A stretch of 64,000 nt of DNA from Channallabes apus (GCA_030522415.1 CM060104.1:24237325-24301324), one strand, 5' to 3'; positions 21,988 through 36,100 are shown, counted from the first letter of the stretch. Notes: a model not told the origin generated them from the letters alone. A program made the numbers and translations.

Positions 21988-22700
21988 TAGGGTTGTTCCG
22001 ATTCCAATACTGGTATCGTAAATGCTGCCGATACCACAAAAAAAGCTGGCATCGGAATCGGTGAGTACTTGAGTCCACGTACCGATCCGATACCATTTTC
22101 CTAAACATAACCTATTTATACCCGCTAGCTAAGCTAGCTTAGCTTACTTACAGAGTGTCACGGCGTGCGTCCATATTGATATCGCTCCTTGCTCACTAGT
22201 TAGGCGACCCCCCCCCCTTTAGGTATGTGAAGGATCAGGGCCACAGAATCAGGCAACGGCCCATGAGCTATCGCCGCTAATGATCCCGGCGCTATAAAAC
22301 ACAGCGGGGAGTATAGCTCGGGGTCTGACTGTTGGGAAGCTGGACTTTGTGACGTGGTGGATATTATGAGGGACAGTGGCACAAGAGTGGGTCGAGGTGA
22401 TGCACCCCAGAGACTTTAAAAAGGGGGGCGCCTTTGATCTCCGCGAGAGGAGCGCGTGAACGAGCTGCGCGAGCTTCCGCGGCACCTTCACTTTCGCGTA
22501 GAGCCCACCTCCGCATCCCTGCCCCCGAAGTGGAAAAGGCCGCAGAGAACCTTTAACCCTTTCCTTACCCATTTTTCTAAATAAATTACCCTTTTTCCTG
22601 TAAGGCCTCGCCTCATGTCCGTGTTTCATGGTGTCGCCCGTGCACTTGGGGCCGAACCCGTTACACAGGGCTAGTAGTATTTTACTTAAAAAAAAAAGAA

Positions 22701-22744
<44 letters not shown>

Positions 22745-22826
22745 CAGATACACACCCGGCTGATACCCTGAACCCAAGTATCAGAATCGGTATCGGGAGG
22801 GAAAAAATGGTATCGGAACATCTCTA
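21988..22826. mobile_element. hAT MITE nested in the Tc1-like element
   Basis: The ends TAGGGTTGTTCCGAT and inverse of TAGAGATGTTCCGAT are flanked by a perfect 8-bp duplication, CCCTTAAC (21980-21987 and 22827-22834). Subterminal GATACC/GGTATCGG words repeat near both ends, which is characteristic of this fish family. It contains a solo LTR and a CA microsatellite (22711-22741). Confidence 0.85.
22156..22665 (+). repeat. Probable solo LTR nested in the hAT MITE
   Basis: It begins TGTCACGG and ends GTTACA, with 5-bp flanks CAGAG and CAGGG (4 of 5). Inside are TATAAAA (22290) and AATAAA (about 22580) in the right order. The TGTCACGG start resembles the Sushi-type LTRs elsewhere in the window. 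No internal coding part remains. Confidence 0.6.
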
Positions 22827-23616
22827 CCCTTAACCAATGCTCACAAGCAGAAACGGTTGCAGTGGGCCCAGGCATACATGAAGACAAGTTTTTAAACAGT
22901 CTTGTTTACTGATGAGTGTCGTGCAACCCTGGATGGTTCAGGTGGATGGAGTAGTGGATGGTTGGTGGATGGCCACCATGTCCCAACAAGGCTGCGATGT
23001 CAAAAAGGAGGTGCCGGAGTCATGTTTTGGGCCAGAATCATGGGGAGAGAGCTGGTAGGCCCCTGTAGGGTCCCTGAAGGTGTGAAAATGACCTCTGCAA
23101 AGTATATTGACTGACCACTTTCTTCCATGCTACAAAACAAAGAACTGTGGCTTCCGTGGCAAAATCATCTTCATGCACGACAATGCACCATCTCATGCTG
23201 CAAAGAAGACCTCTGTGTCATTGGCTGCTATGGGAATAAAAGATGAGAAACTCATGGTGTGGCCACCATCCTCCCCTGACCTCAAGCCCATTGAGAACCT
23301 ATGAGGGTGGGAGGCAGTTTGAAGTTCAATGGATGCAAGAATTGTGAAGGTGATATCAAAGAAGGGGTCCTATGTTAAGATGTAACATGCCCTGTTACGA
23401 TGTTTTTTATTGAAATAGTTTTTGATCTCAGTAAATATGACCTCTTAATGCTCCAAATTCAACAAAAGCCTATTTTCAGTTCTTGACAACCTATAAAATG
23501 TTTTAACTCTGTTGTGCATAATAATTTGGAATAGTGCATTTTCAGACTGTCATTTGGATTTACTAATTATGAAAATCTGAGAAATATCATTTGCGTAATA
23601 ATTTGTAAATGCAGTG

Positions 23617-24075
23617 TATGAAAATAATATGAAGCACATATACACACATTAATTATTAAATACCTGTTGTAAAACAAAATAAAATCCATGTTTGGTTCAG
23701 CATTGGAAACAATATTGGTTTAGGCTAACTAATTATACACAATTCATCCTTGTACTTGGTCCGGCTTTTAGATAAAGTCCTTCCATGCGCCATCTGGCGG
23801 ATATTCAGTGAAGCACAAAACATTTATTTAAATTCCCAAATGTTGCTCGCGGCAAGTTGCGGCACGCCGCGTGCTAAATTGCGGCATGTCGCAGGTAAAC
23901 ACTCAGTCTTAATGGTGACATCTGTACCTGCTACTTATTTTCATACAACACAGTTTGAGGAAGGATAATTTGTCATTAGTGAATTTACGGATTAATCCCC
24001 TGTAGTGATTTGAGCAAGGGCATTTCATTTTATGTTTCTATTTTTTAGAGTGAGTTTCCTAACAAGTCATCAGTG
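23617..24075 (+). promoter_or_regulatory. 5' flank of the lectin gene
   Basis: Upstream of the first coding exon, with no ORF of note. Bases 23675-23740 are a dispersed repeat (inverse of 18333-18395). A CTCF-like core lies at 23786-23800 on the minus strand. An acceptor-like TTTTTTAG at about 24042 suggests a noncoding 5' exon farther upstream. No clear TATA box was seen. Confidence 0.35.
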
Positions 24076-24112
24076 ATGGAGCAGCATATGTTCATGTGTA
24101 TGTTATTGACAG
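24076..24112 (+). CDS. Lectin gene exon 1, start codon and signal peptide part
   Basis: ATG at 24076 in a fair context (CAGTGATGG), 12 codons plus one base, then donor G|GTAAGG. It ends in phase 1, matching exon 2. The hydrophobic core continues into exon 2. I chose this ATG because it is the only upstream exon candidate that gives a signal peptide in phase. Confidence 0.65.
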
Positions 24113-27100
24113 GTAAGGAATAAACTATGTCTATACAGTATGTGAGAGAGATGTACATTATGACTTAAAATGCTGGATTCAATAAATTTTCAGAAAAGAG
24201 TTACGTGGTGCGGTATGGAGAGCCACATCATGAGATGTTATAATGTTTGTAAGAGCCCTGACGCAGGATTTAGAGGGGGTCAAAGAAATAGGAGTTCGAT
24301 AGAGTGCCTATGATACGCACAGGAAGACCTTTCTGTTTGGAGATGGTGTGGGGTTATTAATTAGGGAACTCAAAAGGAAGCAAAAGAAAATTGAAAACAC
24401 AAAATAAACAGAGCTCTGCCACCCACATGAGAACGAACGGGACACTGGTAACTAAAAATAAAACTAAAGATCCTCTCTGGGCCTGCGCCCTTCCCAAGGA
24501 TTTATGAAAGAGAGAGTTTTGTGTTTTTGTGTAAACTCTTATAATTAAACCTGAGAGCACACCTCTCTCTCTCTTGCACTGGTGTTTTAGGGAGGCAGTG
24601 TCTTTGTCTAGCCTCAGTCTCCCAACTTTCTGCATGATTTTCTGTCTTTATTTCTATCTTTTTCTTTAGCCCTGATACCTTACCGGTGCTACCTAAATGA
24701 TTGCACGAAGTGTGGTGGTATCAGGACACTTAAATAAACACGCAGCCAGGTGTGGCATGTTTATGCTGATTGCCTTGCCTTGGCATTGCCTGGCAACAGT
24801 GTGTCTACCTGGTCGCACTCCGCATGGGTAGCAGCCTTCGAATCTGCCTGTTCGTTCTGAACATTGCAGAGTATTTACAGTGGTGTGAAAAACTATTTGC
24901 CCCCTTCCTGATTTCTTATTCTTTTGCATGTTTGTCACGCTTAAATGTTTCTGCTCATCAAAAACCGTTAACTATTAATCAAAAATAACAATTGAACACA
25001 AAATGCAGTTTTTAAATGAAGGTTTACGTTATTAAGGGAGAAAAAAAACTCCAAATCTACATGGCCCTGTGTGAAAAAGTGATTGCCCCCCTTGTTAAAA
25101 AATAACTTAACTGTGGTTTATCACACCTGAGTTCAATTTCTGTAGTCACCCCCAGGCCTGATTACTGCCACACCTGTTTCAATCAAGAAATCACTTAAAT
25201 AGGAGCTACCTGACACAGAGAAGTAAACCAAAAGCACCTCAAAAGCTAGACATCATGCCAAGATCCAAAGAAATTCAGGAACAAATGAGAACAAAAGTAA
25301 TTGAGATCTATCAGTCTGGTAAAGGTTATAAAGCCATTTCTAAAGCTTTGGGACTCCAGCGAACCACAGTGAGAGCCATTATCCACAAATGGCAAAAACA
25401 TGGAACAGTGGTGAACCTTCCCAGGAGTGGCCGGCCGACCAAAATTACCCCAAGAGCGCAGAGACAACTCATCCGAGAGGCCACAAAAGACCCCAGGACA
25501 ACATCTAAAGAACTGCAGGCCTCACTTGCCTCAATTAAGGTCAGTGTTCACGACTCCACCATAAGAAAGAGACTGGGCAAAAACGGCCTGCATGGCAGAT
25601 TTCCAAGGCACAAACCACTTTTAAGCAAAAAGAACATTAAGGCTCGTCTCAATTTTGCTAAAAAACATCTTAATGATTGCCTAGACTTTTGGGAAAATAC
25701 CTTGTGGACCGACGAGACAAAAGTTGAACTTTTTGGAAGGTGCGTGTCCCGTTACATCTGGCGTAAAAGTAACACAGCATTTCAGAAAAAGAACATCATA
25801 CGAACAGTAAAATATGGTGGTGGTAGTGTGATGGTCTGGGGTTGTTTTGCTGCTTCAGGACCTGGAAGGCTTGCTGTGATGGATGGAACCATGAATTCTA
25901 CTGTCTACCGAAAAATCCTGAAGGAGAATGTCCGGCCATCTGTTCGTCAACTCAAGCTGAAGCGATCTTGGGTGCTGCAGCAGGACAATGACCCAAAACA
26001 CACCAGCAAACCCACCTCTGAATGGCAAGAAAAACAAAATGAAGACTTTGGAGTATCCTGACCTGAATCTTATTGAGATGTTGTGCCATGACCTTAAAAA
26101 GGCGGTTCATGCTAGAAAACCCTCAAATAAAGCTGAATTACAACAATTCTGCAAAGATGAGTGGGCCAAAATTCCTCCAGAGCACTGTAAAAGACTCGTT
26201 GCAAGTTATCGCAAACGCTTGATTGCAGTTATTGCTGCTAAGGGAGGCCCAACCAGTTATTAGGTTCAGGGGGGAATTACTTTTTCACACAGGGCCATGT
26301 AAGTTTGGATTTTTTTTCTCCCTAAATAATAAAACCCCTTATTTAAAAACTGCATTTTATGTTTACTTGTGTCATCTTTGACTAATAGTTAAATGTGTTT
26401 GATGATTAGAAACATTTTGTGTGACAAACATGCAAAAGAATAAGAAATCAGGAGGGGGGCAAATAGTTTTTCACACCACTGTATGTGTTGTTCTGCCCCT
26501 CATGAGACCTGCGTCGTTACAAAGAGACACATGGTAGTCACATGATTCTAAACTCATAACCATTTTTGAAAAAGGTAGCCTCTTGTAAAAGAAATTGTAA
26601 TGTTTAGACCATAAAACATATGATGGTAGGCAGATACAGACGTAGACAAGGTATACATTTTGATAAATAGACATAAAATTTAATTTCAGATTTTGCAACA
26701 AGGAACTATACTAACCTTGAAAAAAATCTTTAACCCTCTCCACCACAGGAGTGCTCCCCCTTGTGCTGTGTGTCCCTCGTAAGTACTACTTGATCCAGAA
26801 GGGGAAAACATGGAATGATGCTCAGGCTTACTGTCAAGCTGAACACATTGACCTGGCTGTCATAGAAAGCGATGACAACATAGTTCATCTTCAGAATGAA
26901 GCAAAGAGACAACGCTTCAATTCCAGTGCTTGGATTGGAATATACAATGATGTCAACAGCTGGCGCTGGTCCATGGGTAATGAGCCACTGGGAAGTATGA
27001 GACTGTGGTGTGGAGGTGAACCCAACAACGGCAATGGACATGAATCTTGCAGTGTGACCACTACTTTGGGTTGGAGGGATTACCCCTGTTCATCTGCATT

Positions 27101-30100
27101 CCCCTTTTTGTGCTTTGATGGTAAATAGCATACAGTATATATATATACAGTGGCCTGCAAAAGTATTCGGCCCCCTTGAACTTTTCCACATTATGTCACA
27201 TTACAGCCACAAACATGAATCAATTTTATTGGAATTCCACGTGAAAGACCAATACAAAGTGGTGTACACGTGAGAAGTGGAACAAAAATCAAACATTTTT
27301 TACATGATCACAACGATCACAAACATTTTTTTTTACAAATAAATAACTGAAAAGTGGGGTGTGTGTAATTATTCAGCCCCCTGAGTCAATACTTTGTAGA
27401 ACCACCTTTTGCTGCAATTACAGCTGCCAGTCTTTTAGGTTATGTCGCTACCAGCTTTACACATCTAGAGACTGAAATCCTTGCCCATTCTTCTTTGCAA
27501 AACAGGTCCAGCTCAGTCAGATTAGATGGACAGCGTTTGTGAACAGCAGTTGTCAGATCTTGCCACAGATTCTTGATTGGATTTAGATCTGGATTGGATT
27601 TTTGACTGGGCCATTCTAACACATGGATATGATTTGTCTTAAACCATTCCATTGTTGCCCGGGCTTTATGTTTAGGGTCGTTGTCCTGCTGGAAGGTGAA
27701 CCTCCGCCCCAGTCTCAAGTCTTTTGCAGACTCCAAGAGGTTTTCTTCCAAGATTGCCCTATATTTGGCTGCATCCATCTTCCCATCAACTCTGACTGGC
27801 TTCCCTGTCCCTGCTGAAGAGAAGCACCCCCAGAGCATGATGCTGCCACCACCATATTTGACAGTGAGTATGGTGTGTTCAGAGTGATGTGCAGTGTTAG
27901 TTCTCTGCCACACATAGCGTTTTGCATTTTTGCCAAAAAGTTCCATTTTGGTCTCATCTGACCAGAGCACCTTCTTCCACATGTTTGCTGTACAAACGGG
28001 ACTTCTTATGGTTTTCTGTTAACAATGGCTTTCTTCTTGCCACTCTTCCATAAAGGCCAACTTTGTGCAGTGCACGACTAATAGTTGTCCTATAGACAGA
28101 TTCCCCCACCTGAGCTGTAGATCTCTGCAGCTCGTCCAGAGTCACCATGGGCCTCTTGGCTGCATTTCTGATCAGCGCTCTACTTGTTCGGCTTGTGAGT
28201 TTAGGTGGACGGCCTAGTCTTGGTAGGTTTACAGTTGTGCCATACTCCTTCCATTTCTTAATGATCGCTTGAACAGTGCTCCGTGGGATGTTCAAGGCTT
28301 TGGAAATCTTTTTGTAGCCTAAGCCTGCTTTAAATTTCTCAATAACTTTATCGCTGACCTGTCTGGTGTGTTCTTTGGACTTCATGGTGTTGTTGCTCTC
28401 AATATTCTCTCAGACAACCTCTGAGGCCGTCACAGAGCAGCTGTATTTGTACTGACATTAGATTACACACAGGTGCACTCTATTTAGTCATTAGCACTCA
28501 TCAGGCAATGTCTTTGGGGAACTGACTGCACTCAGACCAAAGGGGGCTGAATAATTACGCACACCCCACTTTGCAGTTATTTATTTGTAAAAAAATGTTT
28601 GGAATCATGTATGATTTTCGTTCCACTTCTCACGTGTACACCACTTTGTATTGGTCTTTCACATGGAATTCCAATAAAATTGATTCATTTTTGTGGCTAT
28701 AATGTGACAAAATGTGGAAAAGTTCAAGGGGGCCGAATACTTTTGCAAGCCACTGTGTGTATACACACACACACACTGTATATATAAATAAAATTTGTTT
28801 ATGCTTGTGGGACAAAGACACATACTATATAATATTAGTAGTAGGCTGATGTTCATTTTTTATTATTTTTTTTGTAACCCAATAAACTTTTGTACCCACA
28901 AGACAATGTATTTAACCGATAAGTAACATTTTTAAAATGTTTTAATGTTTTTAACCCTTTTTGCTGTTTTTAATTTTTATAGGCAATAAAACTGGGAACA
29001 GCAGCTACATTTACATCTCTAATGCTTTGTCATGGCTTGGAGCTCAGAGTTACTGCAGATTTTATTATACAGATCTGGCAAGTGCTAGAAATGCAACAGA
29101 AAATTCAATTATACTGGGAATAATCACTAGCAATACTTGGTTTGGTCTGTTCAGAGACACCTGGAAATGGGTAGACAAATCCAACTTTTCTACCATCAAC
29201 TGGATGCCTGGAAAACCCAACAATGCCAAGGGGAATCAAAACTGTGGTTATTTAAGTAGTGGTCAGGCTGTCGATGCACAGTGCACAAACACAATGCCTT
29301 TCCTCTGTTATTCATGTGAGATGAGGTTTTATGCAGTCTCATATTTATACAAATTTAAATATACAGTTTTTATATTTTAGGTTCTTTGTGTGTTCATGTT
29401 TGTGTTTAAATGCATCTTGTAATTTCTGTATTTAGTAATCACAGCACGACAACAAATAGTAAGGGTAAAGGTGCAGTCCAATCAGGAAGTAAATTATTCT
29501 GCACTGATGACAGCTATACTGGAGCAGGTCAGTCTCATCCTCCACACAGTCCCATTAATGACATTCTCCTTCCAATTACTGCAACAAGAACCTGTGCAAC
29601 CTGAACCTTCAAACTATTTCCCATATGCACTGTAGTGTAATCACAATCTGACTGGTTCTGGGCCCGGTTTCTCGAAAGCTTCTTATCGCTAAGTAGCTCT
29701 TAAGTTGTATCTTAACCTCTCTCTTAACGTTATGGCGCATTTCCCGAAACGTTCTTACGCTAAGTATCTCTTAGCTAAGTCACATGTTCGTAAGGTTGGT
29801 CTGGACCAACCTTAACAGTAGAAGCGCAGAGCACGGTCATTTTAACCGCAAGGGGAAAAAAAAACAAAAAAAAAACTTGACACTCAATCAAAATCCAGGA
29901 CCCTCCTTTCATGACTTATCCTAGATCTGTGAGCTTAATCACGCTGCATGCTTAAATTTTCTAAATCGCACCAGTAAAAGCCAGTATAAAGCTATTTTGC
30001 TCTTATTTACGTGAAATTCCTGACAGCTGCGCGGCGGCATGACATTTCCTGCCTTTTCCAACCTGCGATTCTCATTACTCTCAGCAGATGGCGCAAGGGA

Positions 30101-33100
30101 TCGCGCATACTATCTATGCGTCATTCAGTGAGTATATGGAACTATCTCAGGTTTCACTCCATATAATATGCAGTATATATATATATATATATATATGCGC
30201 TTCTGTGAAATATCGACAATTCGCCATTCATTCCCGCGTTGATAATCAGCGATATTTTATAAGGAGATTTAGGGATTTAGCTCTCGTTAATTTTATAACG
30301 TTTTAAGAAAATTCATTAGTTCGTTCAGTCTATTTGAAGCTTCTGAACATCCTGGATGTTTTTTTTTGTGTTTGAATACCACAGATCTACCACAAACTGA
30401 ACAACTTCACTTTTCCGGTATGGTAACATAAGCACCTCGGATACCTGTCGCTGCTGCTGGAAATATTACGCTACTGATATTACATATAGAATATATATTG
30501 AAACAAAATCTAATACCATTTTAAAATATATAACTTATTGAAACATTTATAACTTATCGAAAATGATTCGATTGATTTACAAGATGTATGCTATATAATA
30601 CTAAGGGTTTCCGGGGGTATGTGTTACACCTGCCATGTGGGAGACCCGGGTTCGATTCCCAGCCGGTGACCAACAACAATAATGCTAATTAGGTTTCTAA
30701 ATTGAAATGTAAATTATTGTGTCCTAATTATATGATGTCCTTGATAATGATTATGATAAATATATAAATAATACAGTAAACAATAAACACTGGCTTTTGC
30801 AAAGTAAAAGTGAGTGCCGTTGATCAAAAGGCTGATAAACGCTTGCGCAGATATGAGCAGATTTATCGATAAAACTGCAGACATACTCCCCCCCCCCCCA
30901 TATATATAATTTTTATAAGAGTACAAGAAGTGCATGCGCGCACGCACACACACCTCCACTTTTTTCAGTTACAACAAGCACAGCGATGAGGCCACATCCG
31001 CTGAATTCGACAGACTGAAGACAAATTACCGTTGTCTGACAGACCCCTATACGTAAAGCCTATAGTAAACGCCTAAGTAAATGAATATAGTCTAATTTAC
31101 CTCGTGGTTTCTACTATAAGATTATCATAAACCAAATTTAAGCTAAGCGTTACATTATGTTCTTGTCCTGTTGGCAGGAATCCACCATAGTAAAAGCCTA
31201 TAGTAAATTTGACAATATCCATCTACTTAGAGCTGTTCATTTACGATAAAAAAAAATACCAAAAAAAACAAAATCTAAATATCTGCTTTAACTTAGGTTT
31301 TTTTTTTTTATTCATGAGACAACCTTTCAGTCTTACTTTAACGTAAACATTTTTAAGTATTAGACCATCTGTCACGGTTCCTGGCTGCCGTGGTAGACCC
31401 AAGTGCAGATGAGGAGCAGGAAATGGTGCTTTCAGACTTATTATGGCAAGACAGGCTTAAATCCGTGGACAAGGCAGATGTGGCCGTTAGATTGGAAACC
31501 TGCTTGTGCTGACGTGTGTGACTTGAGCTTGCTTGGAATGCGGAGACGGAGCGTCGGCGCGAAGTGAATGAGCTCCGTGTAGAGAGCCGGCGTGTGTGAC
31601 TTGAGCTTGCTTGGAATGCGGAGGCGGAGCGTCGGCGCGAAGTGAATGAGCTCCGTGTAGAGAGCCGGCGTGTGTGACTTGAGCTTGCTTGGAATGCGGA
31701 AGCGGAGCGTCGGCGCGAAGTGAATGAGCTTCGTGTAGAGAGCCGGCGTGTGTGACTTGAGCTTGCTTGGAATGCGGAAGCGGAGTGTCGGCGCGAAGTG
31801 AATGAACTCCGTGCAGAGAGGCGGCGTGTGTACCTTGAGCTCGGGCAGGCTCGTAGATGACGCAGATGCATGGGGATTATTCGTGGTCGAGAAACAGGCA
31901 GAGGTCGAAGCCGGAGAGTAAGGGGAAGGTCCATGATCCAGGCTCGTGGTCGAGAAACAGTTCCAAAGGTCAGTACCGATAAGATCCGAGATGGCGAAAG
32001 ATCCGTGACGTGAGGCGAAGACGTGGTCATTGAAACGAAGCGAGGTCGGAAACGAGAAGGCAAGACGAGACGGAACGCTGGAATATTGGACATGGTGAGT
32101 ACACAATAATCTGGCGAGGAAGTGTGGTTTGAGTGCGAGTTAAGTAGGGGGGAGAGGTGATTATAGATTTAGTACAGGTGTGCAGAGTGGGGAACGAGGC
32201 GGTGGCAAGAAAGCAATGGGGTGGATCATGGAACTGGAGTGTGCAGGTGATTCATGGCAGGGCTGTTGCTTGGCGGGTCATGACAGTACCCCCCCCCTCT
32301 ACGAACGCCTCCAGGCGTTCTAGCAGGTGCCTCGGGGTGAAGTCTGTGGAACTCAGTAATCAGTGATCGGTCTAGTATAAATCTGGCTGGTACCCAACTT
32401 CTTTCTTCAGGGCCATAGCCCTCCCAGTCCACCAAGTACTGGAGACCGCGTCCGCGGCGGCGAGACTTAAGAAGTTGGCGAACTGAAAAGGCCTCCCCAC
32501 CGTCTATGAGTCTGGGTGGTGGAGGGGGACGGGAGGCTGGGGCCAAGGGACACGCAACCAACCTACGGATCAGGGAGACGTGGAAGGTGGGATTAACTCG
32601 GCGCATGGACAAAGGCAGGGCCAGTCTGACGGAACATGGGTTGATGATGCGGGTGATGGTGAACGGGCCGATGAACCTTGGTGAGAGCTTGTTAGAAGTT
32701 GTCTTGATTGGAAGATCGCGAGCAGAGAGCATGACCCTTTGGCCGACGTGGTACCTGGGAGCGGCTAAACGATGACGGTTAGCTTTGCGCTGGAAGATGC
32801 TGACCGAGTGTTGTAGTCGGGTACGAGCACGTTGCCATGTCCTTCTGCAGCGGCGAACAAAGGCTTGGGCTGAGGGGACCGCGGCTTCTTGCTCCTGGGA
32901 GGGGAACAGTGGTGGTTGGTAGCCGAGACAACATTGGAAAGGGGACATTCCAGTGGAGGAGGTGGGGAGCGAATTATGAGCATACTCGATCCATGGGAGA
33001 AATCGGCTCCAAGAAGAAGTGTCGCGAGACGTCATGCACCTCAGTGATTTCTCGAGTTCCTGGTTCATCCGCTCAGTTTGGCCGTTGCTTTGAGGGTGAA

Positions 33101-36100
33101 AGCCAGACGAGAGACTAGGTGCGGCCCCAATAAGACCACAGAAAGCCTTCCAAAATTGTGCTGAGAACTGGGGGCCTCTGTCTGAGACAATGTCTGTAGG
33201 CAGTCCGTGAAGTCGGAAGACATGGGTAATTAGAAGTTCGGCTGTCTCCTTGGCAGAGGGGAGTTTGGGTAATGGAATGAAGTGGGCAGACTTTGAGAAC
33301 CGGTCAACCACGGTTAAAATACAGGTGTTGTTGTCTGAAGATGGTAATCCGGTAACAAAGTCAATAGATATGTGAGACCAGGGACGGTGGGGGATCGGGA
33401 GGGGTCTTAGGAGACCCTCGGGGGCACGATTTGTAGTCTTATTTCTAGAACATGTATCGCAGGATGCCACAAAGTTTCTGACGTCTTCCTTGATAGTGGG
33501 CCACCAAAAGCGTTGTTTCATCAAAAACAGGGTACGGGTCACCCCTGGGTGGCAGGCTAGTCTGGAGCAGTGTGCCCAATCCAACACTTGGGGGCGTAGA
33601 CGAGCTGGTACGAAGAGTAGCCCAGGTGGGACATTGCTTGGGCCCGGCTCCTGTTCAAGGGACTGAAGGACTGCGTTCTCCACTTCCAGTCGTGTAGTGG
33701 CCACAAGACAGCGAGGTGGAAGGATGGTCTCCATGGAGGGTGCGTCCTGAGGAGAGGAGAACTGCCGGGAGAGGGCATCGGGCTTGACATTCTTGGAACC
33801 TGGGCGATAAGACAGCGTGAAGTGGAAGCGTGAAAAGAACAACGACCAGCGTGCCTGGCGTGAGTTGAGTCTTTTGGCCGATCTTAAGTATTCAAGGTTT
33901 TTGTGGTCTGTCCAGACGAGAAACGGGTGTTCCGTCCCCTCCAGCCAGTGTCTCCATTCCTGAAGGGCGAGCTTGACTGCCAGTAACTCACGGTCTCCGA
34001 TGTCATAGTTGCGCTCCGGGGCCGTGAGTCGACGGGAAAAGAAGGAGCAGGGGTGAAGTTTGTTATCCTTGGGAGACCTCTGAGAGAGAACAGCCCCGAC
34101 TCCCGTCTCAGAAGCGTCAACTTCGACGACGAACTGAAGGGAGGGGTCTGGGAAGGTAAGGATGGGTGCCGTGGTAAAACGGTGCTTGAGTTCAGCTAGG
34201 GCTTTCTCCGCCAGAGGATTCCATTTAAATGGGGTCTTAGTGGAGGTTAGTGTTGTGAGCGGGGCCGCCACCACGCTGTAACTCCTAATGAAACGGCGAT
34301 AAAAGTTGGCGAACCCCAGAAAGCGTTGAAGCTCTCGTCTACAAGATGGCACTGGCCAGTCCGTGACTGCCTTGACCTTCGTTGGGTCCATTTGAATGCC
34401 CGCAGGTGAAATAGAGAATCCCAGGAAGGAGGTGGAGTCAACGTGAAACTCGCATTTTTCAGCCTTGACATAGAGTTTGTTTTCCAATAACCGTTGTAGA
34501 ACCTGACGTACGTGGATCTTGTGTTCCCTTGGTGAACGAGAAAAGACCAAGATATCATCGAGATAAGCAAACACAAAGATGTTGAGGAAGTCTCTGAGGA
34601 CATCATTAATGAGTGCCTGGAAAACTGCTGGTGCGTTGGTTAAACCGAATGGAACCACCAGGTATTCATAATGCCCAGTAGGGGTGTTAAAGGCGGTCTT
34701 CCACTCATCACCTTCCCTTATCCTGACCAGGTGGTAAGCATTTCTTAGGTCTAGCTTGGTGAAAATGCGGGCATCCTGGAGTAGCTCAAAGGCAGTAGAC
34801 ATTAAAGGAAGTGGATAGCGGTTCTTAATCGTGATTTCGTTCACTCCTCTGTAATCGATGCAGGGTCTGAGGGACTTGTCTTTCTTTTCCACAAAAAAAA
34901 ATCCCGCACCGGCAGGGGAGGACGAGGGGCGGATGATCCCTGCTGCGAGCGATTCATTAATATATTGTTCCATGGCCTCTCTTTCAGGGCGAGAGAGGGA
35001 GTAGAGTCGTCCTTTGGGTGGGGTGGTGCCTGGGAGGAGGTCAATAGCACAGTCATAGGGTCGGTGAGGTGGTAGTGAGACAGCCCGTGACTTGCTGAAG
35101 ACCTGCTGCAGATCATGGTATTCTACTGGGACCTTAGATAAACTGGGGATCTCTTCCTGCGACGTGGAGCGGCTCTGGGTTATGGCCGCGGAGCGTAGAC
35201 ACGAAGAGTGGCAGGTTGAGTGCCAATCGAGAATGCTCATTCTTACCCAATCGATGTGGGGGTTGTGTAACCTTAACCATGGAAGCCCCAAAATGATTGG
35301 GGCGTGTGCATTTCTCACGATGAGGAAGGTGATGGTTTCTGTGTGGTTGCCAGAAAAGCATAGTGTAACAGGGGAGGTGCGGTGAGTGATCTGTGAAAGC
35401 TTGCTTCCATCGAGCGCCTGAACATTGAACGGTTGACTGACTCGTACAAGCGGAATCTCCAATTGAGAGGCCGTGGCTGAGGACATTAGGTTTTGGTCGG
35501 CTCCAGAATCCACCAGGGCATATGTGATATGAGACTGCTTTTCATGGGTTAGTGTAACAGCAAAGCATGATCGTTTATCTGAGAAAGAGACGAAGCTGGA
35601 GTTCCCCATGGTCCCCAGCATTACCGGGGGGTTCCGGCCCTTTAATGGACAGTTGCTTACGGCATGGCCAATCCTTCCACAGTAAAAACAGGCCCCGTCA
35701 TCCCTTCGCCGTTGCCGTTCCTCTGGCGAGATGCGTGCGCGGTCAATGTGCATTGGTTCAGGGGACAAATGTGGTGTGCCTGTGGTGGCCGGAGTGTACG
35801 GCTTAGGAGCTTGATAGTGTTCCTCCTGCCGGGTCCGTTTATGGGCGTCAATACGGGTCGCTAGGTCAGATAGCCCCTGGAGGTCAGATGGGAGCTCACG
35901 GGCTGCGAGTTCATCCTTGATTAAATCGGAAAGCCCGTGAAAAAATGCATCAAAGAGTGCGTGCTCACCCCAGCCACTAGAGGGAGCCAAAGTACGAAAA
36001 TCAATGGCATAGTCAGAGACGGAGCGGGCCCCCTGGCGTAGCTGGAGTATTTGGTTTGCTGCCTGGTGTCCCGTAAATGAACGATCGAAAACTCTCCTCA

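Larger units (their letters stand above)
21693..23304 (+). pseudogene. Tc1-like transposase remnants
   Basis: The N-terminal DNA-binding part is at 21693-21986 (TKTHRTVKTFRADSEHRQ, VSARQINQIKS). Beyond the hAT insert, catalytic parts follow in two frames: FTDECRATLDG (first Asp, 22902 on), then HDNAPSHAAK (second Asp) and SPDLKPIENL (catalytic Glu) at 23107-23304, followed at once by a stop. The D, D34E order is visible, but frameshifts, the stop and the large insert make it inactive. Confidence 0.75.
21429..23616 (+). mobile_element. Tc1-like transposon, decayed, split by a hAT MITE
   Basis: The left end CACCGCATTCCAAATTATTATGC (21429) and the right end (inverse of CACTGCATTTACAAATTATTACGC, to 23616) are flanked by TA. 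Without the nested 21988-22834 insert it is about 1.34 kb. The right half encodes transposase remnants. Confidence 0.75.

Noticed and set aside
22249..22887. 212-codon minus-strand ORF
   Set aside because: It crosses the solo LTR, a CA repeat and the hAT end into a transposase remnant, so it is a chance frame over three unrelated pieces.
30615..30680. Functional tRNA-Gly gene
   Set aside because: Only the anticodon and T-arm are kept, and the sequence sits within a repeat that has an inverse copy at 46255.
32506..32775. Plus-strand ORFs opposite the chromovirus pol
   Set aside because: Shadows of the intact minus-strand Gag-Pol frame.
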